Shown here: one piece after another, positions 8,349 through 15,830 of the stretch | Position numbering within the stretch: the stretch's first letter is position 1 | Layout of the letters: each line of letters opens with the position of its first letter | Assembly: GCA_022711435.1 (NCBI GenBank) | Contig: JAKLFB010000043.1 | Location: 1-49,932 of the forward strand | DNA length: 49,932 nt | Reading direction: 5' to 3' | From: Verrucomicrobiota bacterium | GTDB lineage: Bacteria; Verrucomicrobiota; Verrucomicrobiia; Limisphaerales; UBA1319 | Position numbers and translations under genes: made by a program | Notes under the pieces: model-generated | What the model saw: only the letters and a program-made list of their open reading frames with translations | What the model was told of the DNA's origin: nothing | The model's database searches: none

Positions 8349-10418
8349 ATGACAAAATCCGCTTCGAGATATCTGGGACTGGGCGTTGGGCTGGCCCTCT
8401 GGATGGCGGCTGCGGCATCGATTCAAGCCGCCGCCCCCGTCGCCAACTACGACGAATCCATGGTGCCCGCTTACGCGCTGCCGGATCCGTTGAGGATGGA
8501 GGATGGCCGGCGGGTGACGTCGGCGGAGATGTGGCGCAAGGAGCGGCGGCCCGAGCTCCTGCGGCTGTTCGAGCGCGAGGTGTATGGGCGCGCCCCCGGC
8601 CGCCCTGCCGCGCTCCGATTCGCCTTGCTGAGCGAAGACAAACAGGCGCTTGGGGGAAAGGCCACGCGCCGGGAGGTGGCAGCCTATTTTACGGGCCGCG
8701 AGGACGGACCGCGGATGACGATTCTCATCTACTTGCCCAACGCCGCGGCGCGGCCGGTCCCGGCATTCCTCGGGCTCAATTTCGGCGGCAACCAGGCGGT
8801 CAGCGAGGATCCGGGCATCACTCTCTCCACGTCCTGGATGCGCAGCAGCGCCTCGGGAACCGTGGTGAACAACCGGGCCACCGAGAAATCGCGCGGCCAA
8901 TCCGCTCCGCAATGGCAGGTCGATACAGTGCTGAGCCGGGGGTATGCGCTCGCCACGATCTATTATGGGGACATCGAGCCCGACTCGGCCGAGGGCTGGA
9001 TCGCGGGCGTGCGCAACGTGTTCCGTCCCGCCGCGTCCGCCGCGGCTCCGGCCGGAGCCGAATCGGGCGGAGCCAGGCCGGCGGCGGGCGGACCGCCGGA
9101 CGCGCCGGCTGACGCCTGGGGCGCCATTGGAGCATGGGCCTGGGGGCTGAGCCGGGCCATGGATTACTTCGAACAGGAGCCCGACATCAATGAGCATCAG
9201 GTGGCGGTGATGGGGCATTCGCGACTGGGAAAGACCGCCTTGTGGGCCGGGGCCGAGGACGAGCGATTTGCGGTGGTCATCTCGAACAATTCGGGCTGCG
9301 GGGGCGCGGCTCTGAGCCGGCGCGCGTTCGGGGAAACCGTCCAGCGGATCAACACATCGTTCCCCCACTGGTTCTGCGGGAATTTCAAGAAGTACAACGG
9401 CCGGGAAGCCGATCTGCCCGTGGACCAGCATCAGCTGATCGCGCTGATGGCGCCGCGGCCGGTCTATGTGGCGAGCGCCGCGAAGGATCTATGGGCCGAT
9501 CCTCGAGGCGAGTTCCTGTCCGCCAAGCACGCCGAGCCGGTCTACCGGCTGCTCGGACGCGATGGATTGGGTGTGGAGGACATGCCGGCGGTGGACCAGC
9601 CGGTCGGCGGGACGATCGGTTACCACATCCGAACCGGCGTCCACGATGTCACTCGATATGATTGGGATCGCTACCTGGATTTTGCCGACCGCCATTTCCA
9701 GCGCCAGGCGTTCCTGCCGCCGGCACCCGCCGGCAAGCGCTGGAAGCTCGGCTGGCACGACGAGTTCAACGGCGCCGAACTGGACGAATCGAAGTGGAAC
9801 CGCCTGGGCGACTGGAAGAGGCGGGACGGGTTCTGGGTCAAGGAGGATGCCGCCCTGGACGGCCAGGGCAATCTGCGCCTCCGCACCAGGAAGGATGGCG
9901 AGCGGTTCACATGCGGGGCCTTGAACACGCGCGGCAAGTTCGAGCAGGCGTTCGGCTACTTCGAGATCCGCTGCGAGATGCCCAAGGAGCCGGGGCACTG
10001 GCCGGCCTTCTGGCTGATGGGCAGCGGCGTGAGCCGCGTCGGCCAGGACGGACGAGACGGCACCGAAATCGATATTGTCGAAATCCCCTGGCGCGACGGC
10101 CGGCTGACCTCCAATCTCCATTGGGATGGCTATGGCAAGGATCACAAGTCCGACGGCATCAAGTTCAGCCGTCCCGAGGTGACCACGGGCTTTCACACCT
10201 ACGGCCTCCTCTGGCTGCGGGAGGAGTACGTGTTTTACGTCGACGGCCAGGAGACGTGGCGCAGCCGCGCAGGCGGTGTTTGCCAGGTGCCGCTCTTTGT
10301 CAAAGTCACGGAGGAGATCGGGCCGTGGGCAGGCGACATCCGCCAGGCCACGCTCCCGGATTATTTCACGGTGGATTACGTTCGGGTTTACGAGGCAGCG
10401 CCCGAAAGCGGTCGATGA
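8349..10418 (+). CDS. Secreted CE15 glucuronoyl esterase-GH16 glycosidase fusion
   Basis: 689 residues with a signal peptide (about residues 1-28) and an AAGGTGAG-like ribosome-binding site. Residues about 30-455 are a CE15-type alpha/beta hydrolase: the nucleophile motif GHSRLGK has Ser291, and the later HIRTGVHDVTRYDW segment carries the likely catalytic His. CE15 enzymes cleave esters between 4-O-methyl-glucuronic acid and lignin or other alcohols. Residues about 465-689 are a GH16 jelly-roll domain with the catalytic signature EIDIVE (Glu573 to Glu578) and a typical opening (WKLGWHDEFNG); GH16 enzymes cut beta-1,3/1,4-glucans or galactans. The two activities on one chain suggest attack on a decorated plant or algal polysaccharide. 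The stop overlaps the next start. Confidence 0.9.
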   Translation: MTKSASRYLGLGVGLALWMAAAASIQAAAPVANYDESMVPAYALPDPLRMEDGRRVTSAEMWRKERRPELLRLFEREVYGRAPGRPAALRFALLSEDKQALGGKATRREVAAYFTGREDGPRMTILIYLPNAAARPVPAFLGLNFGGNQAVSEDPGITLSTSWMRSSASGTVVNNRATEKSRGQSAPQWQVDTVLSRGYALATIYYGDIEPDSAEGWIAGVRNVFRPAASAAAPAGAESGGARPAAGGPPDAPADAWGAIGAWAWGLSRAMDYFEQEPDINEHQVAVMGHSRLGKTALWAGAEDERFAVVISNNSGCGGAALSRRAFGETVQRINTSFPHWFCGNFKKYNGREADLPVDQHQLIALMAPRPVYVASAAKDLWADPRGEFLSAKHAEPVYRLLGRDGLGVEDMPAVDQPVGGTIGYHIRTGVHDVTRYDWDRYLDFADRHFQRQAFLPPAPAGKRWKLGWHDEFNGAELDESKWNRLGDWKRRDGFWVKEDAALDGQGNLRLRTRKDGERFTCGALNTRGKFEQAFGYFEIRCEMPKEPGHWPAFWLMGSGVSRVGQDGRDGTEIDIVEIPWRDGRLTSNLHWDGYGKDHKSDGIKFSRPEVTTGFHTYGLLWLREEYVFYVDGQETWRSRAGGVCQVPLFVKVTEEIGPWAGDIRQATLPDYFTVDYVRVYEAAPESGR

Positions 10419-12325
10419 TGGCCGCCGGGGCGGCGGAAGAAATGGCTCGAAAGGCTCAAGAAACCGAGGAAAAAGCCGCCCGGCTGCGCGTTCGCTTTTG
10501 GGGATCCGCCGCCTTTTGTTTTCTGCTCTATTTCCTGTATATCGGGCTGCGGGTGGAGCCGGTCTTGCAGTATCATCAAGCCGCCCCGGAGTTCTTTCTC
10601 GAGACAGCCTTTTTCCGATCGTTTCTCGACCGGCCCGGGGGGATTTTGGAATACGCAGCCGCGTTTTTGGCGCAGTGTTACCAGTTCAACTGGCTCGGAG
10701 CCGCCATCGCAACCGGGATAACAGGGTCGATGGTTTTGGCGGCGCGGGCGCTCTCGATCCAGGCTGGACAGGGAGCGATCGGAGCCGCGTGCATCGTTCC
10801 GGCGATCCTGATGCTGATGCTGCAGAGCGATTACAGCTCGATGAATCTCGATGTGGGATTGGGGATGTCTCTCGTTCTGGGTTTGGCGGCGGGCTTCGCC
10901 GCCTGGCGGGCGCAGAGTGCCGGGATTCGCTGGGCGTTTTTCGGGATCGCGGCTGCCGGGCTGTTTTATGCAGGGGGCATGGCGCCGCTTCTCCTGCTGT
11001 CGGCCCTGTGCGGTGTAGTCGAAGGTGCGATTCGACGCCGCTGGTGGCTGGGGATCGGGTGTCTGTTGCCGGGCCTGGCGGCGCTCTTCTGGCAGGCAGG
11101 ACCGGACAGATCCGGCATGGCCGCATGGTTCGATCGCCCGGGCGAGGCAGCCCGTCGATGGTGGATCCTCGCCGCCCTGCTGGCCTATTTCCCGCTGGTC
11201 ATGCTGGCACGGAATTGGCTCGACCGTCGAATGCCTCGCGCCAAAGGCTCGACTTCCGCCCAGAGGATTGACCCGTGCAAAAGGATCTGCTCCACCCTCG
11301 GCTGGCCTGGCCCGGTCCAAGCCGTCTCCGCCGCGGTTCTGATCCTTGCGGGCGCGGCTCTGGCATGGGTTTCGCTGGATCAGCAGGGGAAAACGCTCGC
11401 GCAGGTCGAATTCTATGCCGACCGGAACTTATGGGAGCAATGCCTGGCTGCGGGAAAGAGGCTGAAAGCGCTGGATCGCACCTCGCACACATGCCTGGTT
11501 CTGGCGATGCACGGCAGCGGTCAGATTGCGCAGGATCTATTTTCGCTGCCGGCCAGGCCGGGCATGGATCTGCTGCCTCGGCTCAAAGGGGGCCTGCACT
11601 CCTGCCGGGTCCAGGGGAGAGTCCTGTTCGAGCTGGGCCACGTGAACCTGGCCGAGCATTTGATCCACGAGGCCCTCGAGAACGAAGGAGGCCGCCCGAA
11701 GATCCTCGAGCTGCTGGGCGGGATTCACACGGCCAAGGGCCGTCCGGAGGCCGCCCGAGTGTTCTTGAATCGGCTGGCGATGGTCCCGTTCCATCGGCGG
11801 GGTGCGCATGCGCTTCTGCTTCAGCTGGAGGCCGATCCTGCCCTGTCGAGCGACGAGCGAATCGCCCAGGTCCGCTCCCGGATGGTGGCCACGGATCAGG
11901 CCGGCAACGCAGTCCCGACCGAGAATCTGATGGTGCAGCTGCTGGAAGCCAACCGCCAGAACCGGATGGCATTCGATTACCTGGTGGGTCAGCTCCTGCT
12001 GAACCATCATCTGGACCGGCTGGCGTTCGAGCTGAAGCGGCTGGATGAATTGGGCTACGACAGCCTGCCGCGGCATGTCGAGGAGGCGATGCTGGTGTAT
12101 CAGCGGACCCCGGGCACGCCTGCGGTGGACCTCGGGCGCCGGTCCATCCGGCCTGAGACAGCCCGGCGATTCGATGCCTTCATCGCCAGCGTGAAGGGGG
12201 GCATGGACCGGACCGCCGAAGGCCGGCAGGCGATGGCTCGCCAGTTCGGCGACACTTACTGGTATTATCATTATCAGTGTCTCCAGGCGGGCGGCCCGGC
12301 AACACGGGCCTCCACCATGCCATGA
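10415..12325 (+). CDS. DUF6057-like polytopic membrane protein with helical-repeat C-terminus
   Basis: Tandem ATGs at 10415 and 10418 overlap the stop of the CE15-GH16 gene, so translation is probably coupled. About 636 residues. After a short basic N-terminus the first 300 or so residues hold many hydrophobic segments (for example AAFCFLLYFLYIGL, GLFYAGGMAPLLLLSALCG). The motif region around FLDRPGGILEYAAAFLAQCYQ fits the DUF6057 family as I remember it. The remaining 320 residues are soluble and alpha-helical, resembling tetratricopeptide-type repeats (LAEHLIHEALENEGGRPKIL, AKGRPEAARVFLNRLA). The molecular function is unknown. Coupling to the PD40/CxxCH gene downstream suggests the two act together at the membrane. 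Confidence 0.75.
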   Translation: MMAAGAAEEMARKAQETEEKAARLRVRFWGSAAFCFLLYFLYIGLRVEPVLQYHQAAPEFFLETAFFRSFLDRPGGILEYAAAFLAQCYQFNWLGAAIATGITGSMVLAARALSIQAGQGAIGAACIVPAILMLMLQSDYSSMNLDVGLGMSLVLGLAAGFAAWRAQSAGIRWAFFGIAAAGLFYAGGMAPLLLLSALCGVVEGAIRRRWWLGIGCLLPGLAALFWQAGPDRSGMAAWFDRPGEAARRWWILAALLAYFPLVMLARNWLDRRMPRAKGSTSAQRIDPCKRICSTLGWPGPVQAVSAAVLILAGAALAWVSLDQQGKTLAQVEFYADRNLWEQCLAAGKRLKALDRTSHTCLVLAMHGSGQIAQDLFSLPARPGMDLLPRLKGGLHSCRVQGRVLFELGHVNLAEHLIHEALENEGGRPKILELLGGIHTAKGRPEAARVFLNRLAMVPFHRRGAHALLLQLEADPALSSDERIAQVRSRMVATDQAGNAVPTENLMVQLLEANRQNRMAFDYLVGQLLLNHHLDRLAFELKRLDELGYDSLPRHVEEAMLVYQRTPGTPAVDLGRRSIRPETARRFDAFIASVKGGMDRTAEGRQAMARQFGDTYWYYHYQCLQAGGPATRASTMP

Positions 12326-13893
12326 TGAGCGTCCTCCAAATCAACGCGGGTCGAAAGGCTCGGCATTTTGTCGCCGGCGCGTCGCTGGCCTTCGCGCTGT
12401 GCGCTCGGCCTGCCATCGCGGCGGCCGCCGCGCCTGCCGAATCCCGCGTGCCTGAATCGGGCCCGGCCCGGATCTTTCCCGACTACTCCGGCGTGGCGAT
12501 CCCGCCCAACATCGCGCCGCTGAACTTCCGGATCCAGGAGCAAGGGGCGGCCTACGAGGTCCAGATCCGATCCGTCAGCGGGCCTCCGATTCGGATTCGC
12601 GGACGCAAGCCTGAGGTGGCGATCCCCGCCCGGGCGTGGCGCGAGCTGCTGCGCGCCAATCCCGGCCAGCCGCTCTGGACGGACGTGTCGGTGCAGGACT
12701 CGGGCGGGGCCTGGAAGCCACGGGGCTCGATCACCAATGCCATCGCCCGCGAGGAGATCGACGGCTACCTGGTCTACCGCCGGCTCAAGCCCCTCTATAA
12801 CACGTATTATCAGATCGGGATCTATCAGCGCAATCTGGCGAGCTTCGAGGAGAGGCCCGTGCTGAAAAACCAGAGTTTCGATCGGGGCTGCCTGAACTGC
12901 CACACTTTTCTCGACCGCCGCGCCGACCATTTCGCCCTGAACATCCGCGCCGACACCAATGGCAATCCGATGCTTCTGGTGCGTTCGAACGAGGTGATCC
13001 GCGTGAACAACACGGCGGGCTACCTGGCCTGGCATCCGAGCGGCCGGCTTCTGACCTTTTCGGCGAACAAGCTGATCTTGTTCTTTCACACCGCCGGCGA
13101 GACGCGGGAGGTGTTCGACCGGGAATCGAACCTGGGCATTTACCGGGTGGATTCGAACGTCGTGGTGACGCCGCCGGCCATTGCGCTGCCCGACCGGAAC
13201 GAGAACTGGCCCGCCTGGGATCCGGATGGGCGGTTTCTTTACTACTGCAGCGCTGCTCCGATGCCGGTGGACCATTATCGGAAGGTCCGATACGATCTGA
13301 TGCGAATCAGCTATGACATCGAGGGGGATCGGTGGGGGCAGCCGGAGGCGCTGCTGGCGTCCGAGGCCAGCGGGGCGAGCGCCGCGCTGCCGAGGATCTC
13401 GCCCGATGGGCGATGGGCGCTCTTCTGCCTCTTCCCGTACGGCAACTTCCCGATTTACCAGCCCGGCAGTGATCTCTACGTCATGGATCTTCAGACCCTG
13501 CGGCACCGCCGCCTCGAGATCAACAGCGACCAGGCCGACACATGGCATTGCTGGTCCGGCAACAGCCGCTGGATCGTGTTCAGCAGCAAGCGGCGCGATG
13601 GGCTGTTTGCCCGGCCGTATTTCAGCTACGTGGACCAGCAGGGGAAATTCCACAAGCCGTTCCTCCTGCCGCAACAGGATCCATCCTATTACGATGCCTG
13701 CCTGGATACGTTCAATGTGCCGGAGCTGGTGCGAGAGGCCATCCGAGTGACGCCTGGCGAGCTGGCCGACGCCATCCTGAGGCCGCGCAATGTGCGGACC
13801 CCCCCCAGCGATGCCCGCCACGATCACGTCGGCGAGGAGTTCAATCGCACCAAGGGCGGCGCGCGCAATCCGCAGGCGGCGGGAAGCGATTGA
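12322..13893 (+). CDS. Exported PD40/TolB-like propeller protein with CxxCH haem motif
   Basis: The start is placed at ATG 12322, overlapping the previous stop (ATGA). 523 residues with a signal peptide ending near CARPAIAAAAA. An N-terminal domain is followed by a single c-type haem motif C190-L-N-C-H194, in the context QSFDRGCLNCHTFLD. The second half has PD40-type blades such as YLAWHPSGRLLTFSAN, NWPAWDPDGRFLYYCS, PRISPDGRWALFCLF and TWHCWSGNSRWIVFSS, forming a TolB-like beta-propeller. The haem motif indicates a periplasmic or exported mono-haem protein. An electron-transfer or sensory role is possible, but no enzyme activity can be assigned. It is coupled to the DUF6057-like gene. Confidence 0.8.
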   Translation: MMSVLQINAGRKARHFVAGASLAFALCARPAIAAAAAPAESRVPESGPARIFPDYSGVAIPPNIAPLNFRIQEQGAAYEVQIRSVSGPPIRIRGRKPEVAIPARAWRELLRANPGQPLWTDVSVQDSGGAWKPRGSITNAIAREEIDGYLVYRRLKPLYNTYYQIGIYQRNLASFEERPVLKNQSFDRGCLNCHTFLDRRADHFALNIRADTNGNPMLLVRSNEVIRVNNTAGYLAWHPSGRLLTFSANKLILFFHTAGETREVFDRESNLGIYRVDSNVVVTPPAIALPDRNENWPAWDPDGRFLYYCSAAPMPVDHYRKVRYDLMRISYDIEGDRWGQPEALLASEASGASAALPRISPDGRWALFCLFPYGNFPIYQPGSDLYVMDLQTLRHRRLEINSDQADTWHCWSGNSRWIVFSSKRRDGLFARPYFSYVDQQGKFHKPFLLPQQDPSYYDACLDTFNVPELVREAIRVTPGELADAILRPRNVRTPPSDARHDHVGEEFNRTKGGARNPQAAGSD

Positions 13894-13999
13894 CGGGCCG
13901 GCTGCCGGCATGCTTGGCTCGCGACCGTGCCAGCCCAGGCTTGACGAACGCTGCCTTGAATGTACTTGTAGGGCTCAGCCAACCAAACAAGAACGGAGC

Positions 14000-15358
14000 A
14001 TGCACAAGCAAACAAATCTTACACGGCGCGGTTTCATTCAACATGCGGCGGCGGGATCGGCGGCGTTGACCTGGCTGGGCAGCGGGCAGGGTCCGAACCT
14101 GTTCGCGGCGGAAACGGCTCGCCCGGCGCTGCTGGGCGGCAAGCCGGCGCATGCGGGGGGATGGCCCGCATGGCCGACCTGGCGCGAGTCATGGGAGCCT
14201 GCGGTTCTGGAGGTGCTTCGGAGCCGCCGGTGGTTTCGGGGATCGGGCCAGACGGTGGCTGAATTCGAGGAGGCCTATGCCAAGCTCATGGGCGCCAAGC
14301 GCTGTCTGGCGACCGCCAGCGGCACCACCGCGCTGCTGGTCTCCTTGCATGTCATGGATGTGGATGCCGGCGACGAGGTGATCGTGTCGCCCTACACCTT
14401 CATCGCCACCTACAACGCGGTCCTCATCAACAAGGCGCTCCCGGTGTTCGCGGACACCGATCCGGCCACGCTCACCATGGATCCTGCATCGATTGAAAGC
14501 CGGATCACCGACCGCACCCGGGCGATCCTGCCGGTCCACATCTTCGGGCTGCCGTGCGACATGGATCCGATCAATGCGATCGCCAAGCGGCATCAGCTTG
14601 CGGTGGTCGAGGACGCCTGCCAGGCATGGCTGGCCGAATATCACGGCCGCAAGTGCGGCACGCTGGGCGACCTGGGCTGCTTCAGCTTCCAGGAATCCAA
14701 GCACCTGCCTTCCGGCGAGGGCGGCGCCGTCACCGGCAACAGCGACGCGCTCATGGACCGTTGCACCGCATTCCACAACTGCGGGCGCGCCACCGGCGGC
14801 TTCAAAGGAGAGCGCCCCTATTTCACCCGCGGCAGCAACTATCGGATGCAGCATTTCCAGGCGGCCATCCTCACCCAGCAGCTGGACAAGCTGGTGAGCG
14901 ACACCGCGCGCCGGCGCGCCAACGCCGATTACCTCAGCGCCCAGCTTCGCCAGATCCCGGGCGTGCAGCCGGTGCGCCTGCCTGCCGACAGCCGCGCCGT
15001 CTGGCATCTCTATCCATTCCGGTACGACTCGCGCGAGTTCAGCGGCCTGAGCCGGGATCATTTCATGCGCGCCCTCGGCGCCGAGGGCGTCCCGGTCTCG
15101 AGCGTCTACCACGAACAATACTTCGATGGATTGATGGACGAAGCGATCGAGTCGCGCGGGTTCAAGCGGCTCTTCAGCCCCCAGAGGCTCAAGGCTTACC
15201 GGGACAGCTTCCAGGAGTTGAAGGGCAACCGCCAAGCCTGCGCCGCGACCGTCGCCATGACCCAAAACATGCTCCTGGCCGAGCGCAGCGACATGGACCA
15301 CATCGTCGAGGCCATTCGCAAGATACGGGCCCACAGCGCCGCGCTTGCGAAGGCCTAG
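14000..15358 (+). CDS. Tat-exported DegT/DnrJ/EryC1/StrS-family PLP aminotransferase
   Basis: 452 residues from ATG 14000. The N-terminus (NLTRRGFIQHAAAGSAALTW) is a twin-arginine signal, unusual for this mostly cytoplasmic sugar-aminotransferase family. The body is a complete fold-type I enzyme: ATASGTTALLVSLH (phosphate binding), VVEDACQAW (PLP-ring Asp) and CFSFQESKHLPSGEGG with the Schiff-base Lys234. Family members transfer amino groups to keto-sugars or dehydrate them. PLP enzymes exported by Tat would fold with cofactor in the cytoplasm first. It lies 106 bp after the PD40 gene and may belong to the same transcription unit. An extracytoplasmic substrate is inferred. Confidence 0.85.
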   Translation: MHKQTNLTRRGFIQHAAAGSAALTWLGSGQGPNLFAAETARPALLGGKPAHAGGWPAWPTWRESWEPAVLEVLRSRRWFRGSGQTVAEFEEAYAKLMGAKRCLATASGTTALLVSLHVMDVDAGDEVIVSPYTFIATYNAVLINKALPVFADTDPATLTMDPASIESRITDRTRAILPVHIFGLPCDMDPINAIAKRHQLAVVEDACQAWLAEYHGRKCGTLGDLGCFSFQESKHLPSGEGGAVTGNSDALMDRCTAFHNCGRATGGFKGERPYFTRGSNYRMQHFQAAILTQQLDKLVSDTARRRANADYLSAQLRQIPGVQPVRLPADSRAVWHLYPFRYDSREFSGLSRDHFMRALGAEGVPVSSVYHEQYFDGLMDEAIESRGFKRLFSPQRLKAYRDSFQELKGNRQACAATVAMTQNMLLAERSDMDHIVEAIRKIRAHSAALAKA

Positions 15359-15361
15359 CGA

Positions 15362-15769
15362 TCAAAGATGGAAATGGCCGGCCGCCTCGGGCTGGTAGAT
15401 GACCTTCTCCACCCGGAGGCGGACACGGCCCGCAGGCACCACCCACTCGAACTCGTCCCCCTCGCGCTGGCCCAGCATGGCCATGCCGATGGGCGCAAGG
15501 ACGGAGATGCGCCGCGCCTCATAGTCGGCCTGGTCGGGAAAGACCAGCGTGTAGGTCATCACGTCCTCCGTGACCAGCTCGCGCAGGCGAGCCTTCGAGT
15601 TCATTGTGATGACGTTCCGCGGGATCTCAGCCGGAATGACGACGTGGGCGCGATCCAGCTCGGCGCTCAGGGCTTTCACGTCTTCCCGCGAGTTCTTCAG
15701 AGCCGCAACCAGCGATCGAAGGCGGGTCATGTCTTGGGCGGTGATGTAGATGGAGCGTTCGGCAGTCAT
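15362..15769 (-). CDS. rnk: Rnk/GreA-type regulator (nucleoside diphosphate kinase regulator-like)
   Basis: 135 residues. The N-terminal half (MTAERSIYITAQDMTRLRSL through the LDRAHVV segment) matches the Rnk short coiled-coil region, and the C-terminal GreA/GreB-like FKBP-fold domain includes RNVITMNSKARL, YTLVFPDQAD and ISVLAPIGMAMLGQREGDE. The last of these is diagnostic of the GreA C-terminal family. Rnk-type proteins bind RNA polymerase but lack the long Gre coiled coil. It is the last gene of a leftward cluster, 61 bp after the antiporter, and ends next to the convergent aminotransferase gene. Confidence 0.85.
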   Translation of the reverse strand: MTAERSIYITAQDMTRLRSLVAALKNSREDVKALSAELDRAHVVIPAEIPRNVITMNSKARLRELVTEDVMTYTLVFPDQADYEARRISVLAPIGMAMLGQREGDEFEWVVPAGRVRLRVEKVIYQPEAAGHFHL

Positions 15770-15830
15770 GGTTTCGGTGGGGTTATGGGTTCAGGGGGAT
15801 GACAGGCGCCGCGGGAAGCCCGCTGGCGCT

